DNA of 36,934 bases from Schizochytrium sp. CCTCC M209059 (GCA_000818945.1 KN805439.1:1-36934), one strand, 5' to 3'; shown: positions 26,313-36,734, counted from the stretch's first letter. Notes: generated from the letters alone by a model not told the origin. Numbers and translations: made by a program.

Positions 26313-29300
26313 TTAGGGGACGCTGGGATAGGTGACGCCTGGGATTTGAGGAATGGACTGCAGAAAGTCTGCGGCAGTTTGTAGAACATAATCCCTAATC
26401 TTGGCTTCACTGACGCCGTGCTTGCGCATTTGACGAATACGCCAGAGAATTGCGTAGTTATGGACGAGCTTCTTGATCTGCTCACGCGCTAGAATGCGAG
26501 AGAGAGACGGTTCCGAAGACATGAAGCGAGTGTCCGTCTCCGTCGCGGTCTCTTCACCAGCTTTGGTCTCACCGTTGGGAGCTGCGTGGCGAGACCCATC
26601 ATCGAGAGTCCGATCTTGATCGTACAATTCAATGTGCGTTGAAGCCGACGTGGCGTCATCCCCCGCTTGCCGGGATGAGCCTGTACGCAGCGCCGGCGAC
26701 AAGCTCCCAAGGCGCTTGATTTGTTTCAATGCGGCGTTGCGACGACGATGCTTGTTCGGACGCTGATCAATGGCTGAAGAGTCGGTGACGCCAGAGAACT
26801 CGATGCCTCGCGTGTAGGAGCTGAGCTTGATTTGCAGAAATTTCTCAACGTCCTCCGGGACTTGACCTTGCAGGACGTTAATGTCAATGAGAGCCCGCAA
26901 GGTGGCGTGGAAATGGATCATGCCGTCGCGCGTGACGGGAATGTGACGATCTCGCACGTAGCGCATGACGTCCCCCGCCGAGAAGCGCGCCTTTTTAGAG
27001 CGTTTGCGAAAGCCGAGCGGAGCCTTGAGGCGGAGCATGAGGTCAGGGAATTTGGTGGCCGGCAAGAAGAGCGGGTTGGCACGCGCTTGTTCGAGAAGCT
27101 TGGCCGCTCGATCGAGGGCGACAGGCGGGTGATCTGAGCCGACCCGTTTTTCCTCTGCACGATACACAACTTCGAGATCGCGCACATAGCTCAGATGAAC
27201 GCTGTTCCATTGAGCATTGTAGTCCTTGAGCGCATTTTCATCAATGTGGTCCTTCGCAGCGCCCTTTTTGCTCCGCTCAAATTGAGAGGCAAAGCTCGCG
27301 AGAACAACAGCTACAAAGAGGTTGATCAGCAGGAGCTGCATGATAACGACAAAGCTGATGCAGTACCACACTGCGTGTCGCGAAACGTACGACAGCTCGT
27401 GCATGACACCATTCCAGCTTTCGCCAGTGGTCATGACGAAAAGAGTGATAAAGGCCCTTAGAAACGTCTGGAAGTTGATGTACTCGGACAGATATTGCAT
27501 CTCGTCGGCGGGAAAGTCGTTGACATCGATATCGCCAAAAAGCTGAATGCCAAGAATGGCATAAATGAAGTTGACGAGAAAGATGATGGCCAGCGTGTTC
27601 AGCAGAGGGTACATGGTATAAATGAGCGTGCTGATGAGTGGACGCACGGGTGGCACGCGCTGGAGCAGGCGCAGGACGCGCAGAACGCGGATTGCCTCGA
27701 TGGCTTGCAGGAGATGGCCCGCCTCGTTGGCTGTAGCAGGCACCACCGTGACGATCCAGTTGATGACGACAGCCAGCACGATGACAAAGTCAAAAAGATT
27801 GGCGCCGAGCTTGAAGTAGGCGCGTGGCCCAAGCCCGATAATCTTGAAAGCAGCCTCGCAGACGTAGATTGAGCCAAAGACAGAGTCAAGCACCGTTGCC
27901 ACGACGTCGTAGGTGTCCGAGGAGGGATAGTGGTCCGACATGAGAAGAACTGTATTCAGCAAGATGACAACCATGATGGTGACATCAAAATGCTTGCTCG
28001 TGACAATGTAGTGACACCAAGCGCGCACACGGCCTGAAGGTTTGTGGAGTCTGGCGTCCGGTTTGAAAGAACGGGCAATGGCTCGGCGATTGTAGTCGAC
28101 CCAAGCCCGCTGCTCGGGCGTCATGAAGGCGTCGCCACGCTCCGAGTCCGCCGAGTCAAAATAGGTGTCAATCAGGACGGCGACAAATACCTGAAGCATG
28201 AAGAACTGCAACGTAAAGAGAAATACAATGAAGAAGAGCGAGGCAACATCGTTGCTCCCTCGAACTGGACCAAATCCAATTGCGGTGGCGTCTGTGACCA
28301 TGTACATGGGCTCCATCCAAATTTCCATTGACGAAATCTCAAAGAGAAGCAATAGAGACTCGTAAAAGGTGTCAAAGGTATACGTCTTGGCGTATGGTTC
28401 GTAGGCATCGAGACTGCCATACGTTGGGTTAAGCCAGCGAAGCGTCGCATTTGAGCCATCTGCAAGCTCAATGGTTCCAGTACAGCGCCGCGCGGCTGGA
28501 CATTGCACCTCGGTCACACCGTATTGCGGATACAGGTAGCAGTCCGGCGAGGTCGAGGTGTAGTTGCGAGAACACTGCTCAAAGCCCGAGCTGCCACCGT
28601 CAGTTGTGCACGTATAGCAGGCGTGTAGTCTCCCGAGAAAAAAGGTGGTGCTGCAAATGGAGAAGACAATGTAAAAGAGAAGACAGAGGGCCAGAACCTG
28701 AGCGCAAGGGACGAAGGCCCGTGTAAGCGAAGAAAAGACGATACGCAAGCCTTCAAATTTGCGCACCGTTCGTAGCGGGCGTAGCGCCCGAAGCGCCCGG
28801 AAAACCTGAAGCAAAGACGTGTCGGCTGACGGCAGGCAAATGTCCACGAGCGAAACAACTACAATAGAAAAGTCCAGCACGTTCCATGAATTTCGGAGGT
28901 AGGACCCCGGCTTGAAGACAAAACCGAAGGCAAAGATCTTCAGAGCAGCTTCGATTGTAAAAATAACGGTGATGAAGATGTTGAAAGCGTCGAGCACGTT
29001 GCGATTGAGCGTGCTGGTGGGTGTATCGAGGGCCAGCAACACACAGCTGACAAAGATGTTAAGAAGAATGAACATGTCAAACCAAGCTTTGTGCACGAGA
29101 ACAGCTGCACGAAGACGCAGCGAATTTTTGGGTGGGACGAAGAAGAGAGAATTGTGCTGAAAGGCATCGAGTTCCAGCACTTCCGACTCGGAAAGATCAT
29201 AGACGCGTAGATTCTCTTTGGCAAGAACGTCTTGCAGCGAGGATGCCTTGCGTGCCCGGGGCCGTTTCTTGGCTCCTTCCTCGCAATGTTCCGCTTTGGC

Positions 29301-32300
29301 TGCCGCGGGCCGTGAACTTACAGAGCTCGAGAAGCTGTTCATGGTAGAGTTTAATTCAGCGTTTTCGCTGGAAGCATTCGCATGTGGGCTCGGGCTTTCT
29401 GCAGTACAATCCACGGGAGGACTCGTGGGAGGCGGTGATGGCGAGGTTCGATTTTCGATGTGGACACCCATGCGTAACGAAGTCGCGAGGGAACGCGCAA
29501 GCGCTTCGGTGGTCTGGGAGTCACCATCGTCGCCAACCGGTGAAACTGCGGCCCGTGCAGCTTGGGATGGAGGCGACTTGGGTAAAGACTCCCGCAATGG
29601 AGAGAGCAGAGCGCCAGACGCACCAGCACCGGCACGGGACGAGGTATCTGCATTTTGACCCGTGGGCGGGCTCATGGGTGAGAGGGATTGCTCTTGTTCC
29701 AGGTAAGCGTCTGGCAAGGCCACATGCTCGCGGATTGCGACGAGCGAAATGGGCGGCGTTTCGTTGTTGTTGTTGTTATTGTTCTCAGGATTGCCTGCAG
29801 CAGTACTCTCGGTGGCTTCCGAGCGACGCAGCCTGTTCGCAGCGCGAAGAGCCTTGAGAAGCCTTTTCTTTCGCTTGAGTTCCTTGCGCTCCATGTGTAG
29901 CTCGACAAAGGTGTCGACGAGGATGGCAAGAAAGAAGTTGAGCACAATGTAGGTTCCAAAGAGAATGAGAAAGACGTAATAGAGGACAAAGGCCTCTTGA
30001 CCCGTGAGCTCGACGGCAGAGGCCATGACGCTGTTCCAGTCCTCGCCCGAAATGACCTGAAAGCTCGTAACGAGGGACCAGAGAAAGGTGTCGTAGTTTG
30101 TCCGGAGCGGGCAATGCCATATAAAGGTTCCATTGTCAAGTTGACGGTAAAAGTTACCGACCTCGGCGGTGCAGTCAAATTCAGGATTGCGCTGCGGCTC
30201 AGAGAGAACGTCGGGTGGAGGCTCGACGCCAATTGGATAGACGTAGTCGGCCTCTTGTATCTCGAACTCAAGAGCAAGGCGGCCACCGAGAAGCTGGAGA
30301 CCCGAAACGGTGAAAATGTACAGAAAGATGCCAAAGAAGACGAGAAAAGGAAAGAGCTGCTTCACTGTTGCATCTACCGCGACAATGAGGTCGTTGAAGG
30401 TAGGCCAATAGTGAGCAAGCTTGAAGAAGCGCAAAATGCGAAGGAGCCGGAAAACGGAGGCCACATTGCCATCGAGCAAAAGCTCGACATAGCCCATGAG
30501 AATGATGAAAAAGTCAAAGCGGTTGAACCAAAAGTGAAAGTAGTACCTGCGGCCTTCGGCTACAATGCGTAAGATCGTTTCGATCGTGAAGAGCACGAGG
30601 AAGACAAGGTTGGAGATTGTCTGTAGTTCTGAGAGCCACGATGGCTGAAGAAAGTACTCGGATGCTAGGATGATGGTGTTGAGCAAGATGAGCCCGAGAG
30701 CAACCAGCTTGAACCACGCTTTGCCCACTACGTGCTTGTGCAAGGCTGCACGCCATTTCGGTGCGTTCTCCCTCATCCCGTAAGGCATCCAGGTTGCATC
30801 TGTGCTATCGCTTGCGCTGTCGTCGGCCTCACTCAGCGTGGCGGGCACAGACGAGAATGCCGAATTTTCGGACCCAAGTTTCTGAAGGGTTCGCAATGTA
30901 CGCCCTGTCCTGGGGGAGTTAGATGCCCCCTTATCGCCCGGTGCTGCCTTTGTGTGCTGAGAGGTTGTCGGGACAGCGTTGGGATCCTCGGACTGAGAAA
31001 CATTCGCAGACGCACGGACGTCATTCTCTTTTGGTCCATCGACGTGAACAGTCTGCGCGGCGTGGACGTCTGCATCCAGACGCATTGAACTGCGGCGTTC
31101 GAGAGCATCAAAGTACCCAGACAAGTCTGATACATCACTGCTAACGGAAAGCCCAGCAGGACGTGCATCTGTGAACCTTGAGTCCGACGGCGCATGTTCG
31201 ATCGGGTCGGATGCAGAGGTTGCGGCGGAAGAGGAAGAGGAAGAAGATGACGACGACGACGACGATGATGCGTGCTCCTTTTTCGAAGACATGGTGCCCA
31301 TTTCGATGTCTTCGAGCAAAAGGCCATCCGATGTGTCGGCACCGGTCGAGGCGGTCCGATTCCTTGGATAAGCCTGGTACATGTCATGCATTGTTGGGAA
31401 TGAATCTGCAAAGCCATCATCACGACTCCGCATCCGGAGCTTGGACTTGTGACCGTGTCCATTCTGCGAAGAAGTTAGATTGATGGTAGTTGTATCTGAT
31501 TGCTGTTGCTGTTGCTGTTGCTGATGTTGATTGTCGGGCAGAGATCGTAGTGACGATGAAAAGTGTGGGGGCATGAGCGTGCTGATGCGATGCTGACGGC
31601 CCGATCGCTGGTGCAAAAGAGATTGGCGACGAAGACTCCTCGTGAGCCTTTTGCGAAAACGCGAGTAACGCGCGATGTTCCGGGCGTAAAAGGCATAGTA
31701 CATTTCGTCCGTAACGAGGTTGTAGCCCGGTGTGTCGCGATTTTGTTCGTATGAATACATGAGCCGCATCTCCATTTGACGGATTTGCTGTTCGACAGGA
31801 CGACTGAGAAACTTTTGCAGGGCAATGTGGCGAGCTTCTGCGTCAGCCACAACCTGATCCATGAAGTCAATTCGTTCCGCTTCGAGACCCGACTTGTGCT
31901 TCTCCTCTTTGCGGACGAGCATATAGTTGACGCTGAGTGCGGACACGAGCAAATTGGCCATGATGTAACTTCCGAAAAGAATGAGAAGGACAAAGTAAAT
32001 GCCAACCACGTGAAAGGTTGTGTCAAACAGAGAAAACATAATGTCGGACCATCCTTCTTCAGTGATGATCTGGAGTACCGTGAGCAGCGCAACGCCAAGG
32101 TTGTCGAAACTTTGAAGGCCGCTGGCCGGGTTGAAATCGGTCGCGATGCACTCGAGGCCAGTCGGACAGCTGCGCCCGTGACTCTCGGGATTCATGCTGC
32201 AGAATAGATCTACCTGATCGCTGGGGATCGCCCATGTCCCTGTACGAGGATCATCTGGGATGCCGCAATGCTGCCGCAGCTTGCCTTTGAAGAGCGTGAT

Positions 32301-33122
32301 GCCAACGATGGAGAACACGAGGAGTGCAGAAACGCAAAGCAGGAAGACGGCGCCAATGGACATGGCAGCACCGAGAATGGCCTTTACAAGGTTCCGGAGA
32401 TTAGGAAAGAATTGGAGCGCTCGAAGCGGGCGCAAGACCCTGATCATCCGAAAAACGGTGAGGCTCGAGGTGACGCTGGAGCCTGTTGAGGGTGAAAATA
32501 CGGTAATAAGGACGGGGATCCACCCAAGAAGAACGATTGTAAAGTCGAGCCAGTTCCAAAGTTCGAGAAAGTACCCCGAGGGCCGGACAAAAGCACCCTG
32601 GGCGATGATTTTGATGATGGCCTCGAGCGTAAATGCGGGCAGAAAAACCCACTCGAGCTCCTGTATGACCTGATTGACTGTGGAATGTATACCTAGAACG
32701 TCGTCTACAGGGTCCCAAAGTGCCATGGTGATTGTGTTGGCCAAGATGAGAGTGAGAACGATTGTTTCAAAGGCGAGGTGACGCACGATGGCGATGCATA
32801 CCTTTCGTATTGGGTTCTCTCGCGAGACACAACGGAGAACAATGGGCTGAAACACGATGGGGTACTGGCCAAAGCCGAATCTCCCCTCAAAGTAGGGGTC
32901 TACTTGACCAGGTTTTTTTTGTGGAACGCCGGAGAGGCTGCTGCATGTGGAAGCGATTGAGTCTCTCCTGCCATGAAAGGCGTCTGACGGCCTGCTATCT
33001 TCTGAAACGCCGTTTCTCCTGCGCGCAGAGTCCTGTGCACGGTTCTGTTCGGGCTCCCATCCTGCATCAGGCATCTGTTCGTCGTTGTCATCATCGATGT
33101 CGCTGAGTCGGACGATGACCAT
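26313..33122 (-). CDS. four-domain voltage-gated calcium channel alpha subunit (CaV-like), 2269 aa
   Basis: Pore-forming plasma or ciliary membrane channel. Four six-helix repeats are seen at about 105-405, 780-1085, 1375-1660 and 1705-1960. S4 sensors: RMIRVLRPLRAL, RLLRILRFFKL (fewer charges), RALRALRPLRTVRK and RVLRVLRLLQR. The pore loops read TEEGW, SGEDW, SMEIW and TGESW, placing Glu at 356, 1027, 1600 and 1901; an EEEE ring is the hallmark of calcium-selective CaV channels rather than sodium channels. The repeat III turret is Cys-rich. The III-IV linker begins MTPEQRAWVDYN. After IV the tail keeps a CaV-like block with MIHFHATLRALIDI (GPHH-type) and a degenerate IQ-like helix, YAILWRIRQMRKHG, without clear EF-hand ligands. 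The I-II and II-III linkers are long, with polyQ, polyS and polyN. Start ATG 33122 has A at -3. One uninterrupted frame of 6.8 kb is notable. Confidence 0.95.
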   Translation of the reverse strand: MVIVRLSDIDDDNDEQMPDAGWEPEQNRAQDSARRRNGVSEDSRPSDAFHGRRDSIASTCSSLSGVPQKKPGQVDPYFEGRFGFGQYPIVFQPIVLRCVSRENPIRKVCIAIVRHLAFETIVLTLILANTITMALWDPVDDVLGIHSTVNQVIQELEWVFLPAFTLEAIIKIIAQGAFVRPSGYFLELWNWLDFTIVLLGWIPVLITVFSPSTGSSVTSSLTVFRMIRVLRPLRALQFFPNLRNLVKAILGAAMSIGAVFLLCVSALLVFSIVGITLFKGKLRQHCGIPDDPRTGTWAIPSDQVDLFCSMNPESHGRSCPTGLECIATDFNPASGLQSFDNLGVALLTVLQIITEEGWSDIMFSLFDTTFHVVGIYFVLLILFGSYIMANLLVSALSVNYMLVRKEEKHKSGLEAERIDFMDQVVADAEARHIALQKFLSRPVEQQIRQMEMRLMYSYEQNRDTPGYNLVTDEMYYAFYARNIARYSRFRKRLTRSLRRQSLLHQRSGRQHRISTLMPPHFSSSLRSLPDNQHQQQQQQQQSDTTTINLTSSQNGHGHKSKLRMRSRDDGFADSFPTMHDMYQAYPRNRTASTGADTSDGLLLEDIEMGTMSSKKEHASSSSSSSSSSSSSSAATSASDPIEHAPSDSRFTDARPAGLSVSSDVSDLSGYFDALERRSSMRLDADVHAAQTVHVDGPKENDVRASANVSQSEDPNAVPTTSQHTKAAPGDKGASNSPRTGRTLRTLQKLGSENSAFSSVPATLSEADDSASDSTDATWMPYGMRENAPKWRAALHKHVVGKAWFKLVALGLILLNTIILASEYFLQPSWLSELQTISNLVFLVLFTIETILRIVAEGRRYYFHFWFNRFDFFIILMGYVELLLDGNVASVFRLLRILRFFKLAHYWPTFNDLIVAVDATVKQLFPFLVFFGIFLYIFTVSGLQLLGGRLALEFEIQEADYVYPIGVEPPPDVLSEPQRNPEFDCTAEVGNFYRQLDNGTFIWHCPLRTNYDTFLWSLVTSFQVISGEDWNSVMASAVELTGQEAFVLYYVFLILFGTYIVLNFFLAILVDTFVELHMERKELKRKKRLLKALRAANRLRRSEATESTAAGNPENNNNNNNETPPISLVAIREHVALPDAYLEQEQSLSPMSPPTGQNADTSSRAGAGASGALLSPLRESLPKSPPSQAARAAVSPVGDDGDSQTTEALARSLATSLRMGVHIENRTSPSPPPTSPPVDCTAESPSPHANASSENAELNSTMNSFSSSVSSRPAAAKAEHCEEGAKKRPRARKASSLQDVLAKENLRVYDLSESEVLELDAFQHNSLFFVPPKNSLRLRAAVLVHKAWFDMFILLNIFVSCVLLALDTPTSTLNRNVLDAFNIFITVIFTIEAALKIFAFGFVFKPGSYLRNSWNVLDFSIVVVSLVDICLPSADTSLLQVFRALRALRPLRTVRKFEGLRIVFSSLTRAFVPCAQVLALCLLFYIVFSICSTTFFLGRLHACYTCTTDGGSSGFEQCSRNYTSTSPDCYLYPQYGVTEVQCPAARRCTGTIELADGSNATLRWLNPTYGSLDAYEPYAKTYTFDTFYESLLLLFEISSMEIWMEPMYMVTDATAIGFGPVRGSNDVASLFFIVFLFTLQFFMLQVFVAVLIDTYFDSADSERGDAFMTPEQRAWVDYNRRAIARSFKPDARLHKPSGRVRAWCHYIVTSKHFDVTIMVVILLNTVLLMSDHYPSSDTYDVVATVLDSVFGSIYVCEAAFKIIGLGPRAYFKLGANLFDFVIVLAVVINWIVTVVPATANEAGHLLQAIEAIRVLRVLRLLQRVPPVRPLISTLIYTMYPLLNTLAIIFLVNFIYAILGIQLFGDIDVNDFPADEMQYLSEYINFQTFLRAFITLFVMTTGESWNGVMHELSYVSRHAVWYCISFVVIMQLLLINLFVAVVLASFASQFERSKKGAAKDHIDENALKDYNAQWNSVHLSYVRDLEVVYRAEEKRVGSDHPPVALDRAAKLLEQARANPLFLPATKFPDLMLRLKAPLGFRKRSKKARFSAGDVMRYVRDRHIPVTRDGMIHFHATLRALIDINVLQGQVPEDVEKFLQIKLSSYTRGIEFSGVTDSSAIDQRPNKHRRRNAALKQIKRLGSLSPALRTGSSRQAGDDATSASTHIELYDQDRTLDDGSRHAAPNGETKAGEETATETDTRFMSSEPSLSRILAREQIKKLVHNYAILWRIRQMRKHGVSEAKIRDYVLQTAADFLQSIPQIPGVTYPSVP

Positions 33123-33766
33123 CCTCTGCGATCGCGAACTCTTGCGCGCTGCCTCTCGCTACAAAGAGCCTACGCAAGAGAGTTTTCGGTGGAAGCCGGG
33201 GGTTGAGCTACGTGCGCGCCGGAAATCGATGCACGTGTTGTGGCTGGCAAAGATCAATTGAGTTCTTTGGGGCCAAGTCTGTCGGTATGCTCATAAGGAA
33301 GGAGGTTGTCGAGCTCGGCCGCTTTTCTCGAACCGCGGCGCCGAGGTCGAGGTCGCAGCGAAGACACCCGCCGCAGATGACGTCTGCCGCGCGAGGCGAT
33401 AGAGACGAGAGTCCGCCGTGCAGGTGGGGAGAGGCGAGGTCTCGGTCTTGGGTCGCTCGGCGTTGTCGCCCCTGGCCGCAGCGAGCAAGTGCTCGCTCGC
33501 CGCGGGTCGATTCGCGTCGCGTCTCGCGCGACACGCCGGCGAGACGCGCGGGGAAGGCGAGGAGGTAACGCTCGCGCCGGAGCGGCGTAGGCTGCGCGCC
33601 GAGGCCCCTCTCGAGCGCGCCGGCCCGAGAGCGCCCGCGCAAAAGCGAGGTTTTCTGGTTTTGGTATAACATAACATCACCTATTGCTCCCACTACGAGG
33701 TGGCTGGTAGGCCCTACCAGAGTGACCTCTATATCATATCTTCGGCCTCACGAGGAGGATGTCGGG

Positions 33767-33799
33767 GAGGATGACGAGGAGGATGACGAGGAGGATGAC
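33767..33799. repeat. 12-bp tandem repeat
   Basis: Unit GAGGATGACGAG, nearly three copies, perfect. A purine-rich simple repeat in the divergent promoter. Confidence 0.85.
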
Positions 33800-33870
33800 A
33801 AGAAGGGACAGCAAGAAGAATGGCGAGAACGAGGAACGCAAAGTTCCTGTTCGAGGCTCTGTGTCATACG

Positions 33871-33899
33871 TTCGTTCGTTCGTTCGTTCGTTCGTTCGG
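33871..33899. repeat. GTTC tetranucleotide array
   Basis: Seven GTTC units in succession. Confidence 0.9.
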
Positions 33900-34356
33900 C
33901 CTGCCGGCCGGTGATGCGATTCATGCCATCGAAGCTGGTTCGTGCTTCAACAACAGTCAAGCCTCGTGACTTCTTTTCTTTCCATGGAGCAATAACTTAG
34001 TCTTCCAGTGGCATTTGTGAATGATGGTCGGCATCCAGAAACTCCCCAAACGACCCAAACAGAGAAAAAAGAGACCCAAATTTGTGGCTCGACGCGTGGA
34101 GGATGGCGAGCGAAACAGAACTACGATCGAGGACTCTCTGAGCGCGCGCGCGACCAGCGAGCGCTGCGCGGCGCGTCGAGGAAGTCGGGGCCGAGGGCCA
34201 AGCGCGAGCCAGAGGCGGCCTCGCCATAGCGCGGTCTTTTCGTGTGCTCGGTGGAGCGGAAACGGTAGAGACAAAGGGCGGGAAAAGAGCGCGCACTCGC
34301 TGTCGCTCTCGCTCTCGTTGGCGCTCGCGTTAGAAAGCTCTGCTGCGCGAGCGAGC

Positions 34357-34380
34357 GTGCGTGCGTGCGTGCGTGCGTGC
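34357..34380. repeat. GTGC tetranucleotide array
   Basis: Six GTGC units, about 140 bp before the SNW1 start codon, probably in its 5' UTR or promoter. Confidence 0.9.
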
Positions 34381-34518
34381 ACGGGAACGTGCAGGCGGTG
34401 CTCAAGAAGTACCAGGTGAACGGGAATTGGCAGAGCCCAGCAGGGCCGACAACTCGCGTTCACCTGCACTGTTAATTTTGCTTTGTCAAGCTTTCTCTCA
34501 AGTGTAGTGCGAGGAAAA

Positions 34519-36636
34519 ATGTTGGTGCTTCCGAAGCCGAAGCGCGAGTACAAGGTACATGAGGAGGCGGAGGTAACGGCGCCGGTGGTAAATCTCAACA
34601 AAAATGTACCAGCGTATCGACATCGCAAAGGATTTGTTCCTCGCAAGCCAGAAGATCATGGAGACGGCGGAGCCTTTCCCGAGATTCATGTGGCGCAATA
34701 CCCGTTGAATATGGGGCGCAAACAAAAGTCTGGGGGTGCTTCCGGGGGCAACACGCTCGCATTGACCGTCGACAAGAATGGAAATGCAAATTATGATGCG
34801 ATCGTGAATCGGACAGCCGGAGGGACTGGAAGTTCTGCGCTTGTGTACTCGCGATATGAAGACACATTGCAGCGAAACTCTACGGCGGACAAGAATGAGG
34901 CGCTCCGTGAACCTTCGGGCGAAGATGCAGAAGCTACGACACGCAAGACGCAGGCAGCGTTGGACGCTATCGTGGGTCGCAAGCGTGAGCAGGCACGACA
35001 AGTGAAGATTGTAGACAATCGCGCGGCCAATGAGTCTGTGGCTAAACCAACCTATATCAATTACACGCCAGGTACCGGCGGTGGCAAGGAGGCTTCGAAT
35101 CGCGTGATCCGCATGGTCGAAGCCCCTACAGATCCACTGGAGCTGCCGAAGTTTAAGCACAAGAAGCAGCCTCGCGCAGCGACCCAGGATTTGGTGCCGA
35201 TTCTACAGGCACCCGCAAAGAAACCAACGGCCCAGGAGCAGGCAGACTGGAAGATACCTCCCATGGTGTCCGGTTGGAAGAACTCGCATGGATTTACGAT
35301 CTCGCTGGACAAGAGGCTGGCTGCCGATGGGCGTGGTTTGGAGCAGACGCCTGTCAACGACAAGTTTGCCAAGTTTGCCGAGGCGTTGTACATTGCGGAA
35401 AATCAGGCGCGCGCCGAAGTTGAAGCCCGAAATGCAGAGAAACAGGTTCTTTTGCGCAAGTCCAAGGAGCAGCGCGAAGAGGAGCTTCGCGAGCTCGCGG
35501 CCAAGGCGCGCGCGGAGCGAGACACGGATTTTGAACGCGATGCACCAAGCGCCACCGCTGCCTCTTCTTCTTCTTCTTCTTCTTCTTCTTCTTCTAGCAG
35601 CGTATCACCTGTAGCTTCGGCAGAGGCACGAGCTAAAGCGGCGATTGCGCAGGGCAACGGCAGCAGTAGTGGTATCGCTGGGGGCCGCGAGCGCCCTACG
35701 CCCCCTGCGGCGCGAAGAAGGGCGCGATCAGGGTCAGAGTCATCCGCAGGTTCATCGTCATCTTCTGGATCATCGGCAACGTCGACATCGTCGCGGTCAT
35801 CAACTTCGACATTGAGTTCCGGAGAACGAGCACGAAGACGTCGCGAGCGACGTCGTACCCAACTTGCCCGAAGACGCGGACGCGACGAAAAGGATAGTGA
35901 CGAGGACAGTGACGAGGACAACATGAAGGGAGCTGCTGCGGCTGGTGTAGCGGAGCGTGAACGTATTCGCCGCGAGCGCAAACGAGAGCGCGAGCGCGAT
36001 CTTCGCCTCGAAGCTGCAGGAAAGAAGAGCAAACTTTCGCGCGATCTGGAGCGGGATGTGTCAGAAAAGATTGCCTTGGGTATGGCCGTGCCCAAGTCTG
36101 CAACAATGACTGGCGACGGACAGTTTGACTCGAGGCTGTTCAATCAGTCGGGTGGAATTGGCGCAGGTTTTGGACGCGAGGACGATGACGTGGCATACTC
36201 GAAGCCGCTGTTCAATCGGGACATGGAGCGCATCTACCGGCCGCGGGCGTCAGGCGCGGGATCTAAATATGGGTCTGCGGACAAGCAGCTCGAGGAACTG
36301 AGCAACACGGAAAGATTTCGGCCAGCGCGCGGGTTTGCGGGCGCCGACGAGAGCGCTGGGCCACGACGAGGTCCTGTACAGTTTGAGAAGGCGGCCCCTC
36401 CTGCGGCCGAGTCGAGCGGGTCCGCAGTGCAGGATCCATTTGCATCTCTTGCCAGTGGCGAGGCTCGCCGGCCAGGTCAGCGCCTTGAGGAGAGTCTAAC
36501 AAGCGGCCGCAAGCCGGGCCAGGGTATGATGTCAATGCGCGCGGGCGGCGGTGGCCCGCGGTCTGCGGAAGAGCTGCTCAGCGGCCAGTCCCGGCGCAAG
36601 ATTGCCTTTGAGCGTGGTTCTGACGACTCCAAGTAG
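34519..36636 (+). CDS. SNW1: SNW domain protein (SKIP / Prp45 homologue), 705 aa
   Basis: Core spliceosome component of the NTC/Prp19-associated set, also a transcription coregulator in animals. The start is ATG 34519 (MLVLPKPKREY); the frame upstream has only a TTG. The SNW domain is recognised by PPMVSGWKN followed by GFTISLDKRLAADGRGL, near-identical to the family core, and by YPLNMG, which resembles the upstream family motif. The family signature SNWKN reads SGWKN here (S251-G252-W253). The C-terminal part has the typical RERKRERERDLRLE helix, RDVSEKIALG, then QFDSRLFNQSGG and YSKPLFNRDMERIYRPR. Insertions relative to yeast and human (human about 536 aa) are a Ser homopolymer (about 349-365) and Ser/Arg-rich and Asp/Glu-rich segments (about 400-480). 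Divergent from the channel gene. Confidence 0.96.
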   Translation: MLVLPKPKREYKVHEEAEVTAPVVNLNKNVPAYRHRKGFVPRKPEDHGDGGAFPEIHVAQYPLNMGRKQKSGGASGGNTLALTVDKNGNANYDAIVNRTAGGTGSSALVYSRYEDTLQRNSTADKNEALREPSGEDAEATTRKTQAALDAIVGRKREQARQVKIVDNRAANESVAKPTYINYTPGTGGGKEASNRVIRMVEAPTDPLELPKFKHKKQPRAATQDLVPILQAPAKKPTAQEQADWKIPPMVSGWKNSHGFTISLDKRLAADGRGLEQTPVNDKFAKFAEALYIAENQARAEVEARNAEKQVLLRKSKEQREEELRELAAKARAERDTDFERDAPSATAASSSSSSSSSSSSSVSPVASAEARAKAAIAQGNGSSSGIAGGRERPTPPAARRRARSGSESSAGSSSSSGSSATSTSSRSSTSTLSSGERARRRRERRRTQLARRRGRDEKDSDEDSDEDNMKGAAAAGVAERERIRRERKRERERDLRLEAAGKKSKLSRDLERDVSEKIALGMAVPKSATMTGDGQFDSRLFNQSGGIGAGFGREDDDVAYSKPLFNRDMERIYRPRASGAGSKYGSADKQLEELSNTERFRPARGFAGADESAGPRRGPVQFEKAAPPAAESSGSAVQDPFASLASGEARRPGQRLEESLTSGRKPGQGMMSMRAGGGGPRSAEELLSGQSRRKIAFERGSDDSK

Positions 36637-36734
36637 AGACTTGGACGTGAACGGAGAAGCCATCTTAGCCTTGTGAGCAGAATTCGACTGAATCCGAATG
36701 CGGTTTAATATATTGAGCCAACAAGAAGCGATTT

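Larger units (their letters stand above)
33123..34518. other. divergent intergenic region, channel / SNW1
   Basis: About 1.4 kb between the two start codons without a supported gene. The middle (33300-33650) is GC-rich and crossed by overlapping Arg-rich frames on both strands, which I treat as chance. Repeats: a 12-bp unit (GAGGATGACGAG) at 33767-33799, GTTC tetramers at 33871-33899 and GTGC tetramers at 34357-34380. A T-rich stretch (GTTAATTTTGCTTTGTCAAG) at about 34471-34490, just before the SNW1 start, could be a splice acceptor for a 5' UTR intron; the donor is unclear. Confidence 0.5.

Noticed and set aside
33208..33693. 161-codon minus-strand frame upstream of the channel gene
   Set aside because: Arg-rich, overlaps other equally open frames in a GC-rich patch, and has no motif.
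34483..34518. TTG start for SNW1
   Set aside because: ATG 34519 is the first in-frame Met, and the stretch before it looks like UTR or a splice-acceptor tract.
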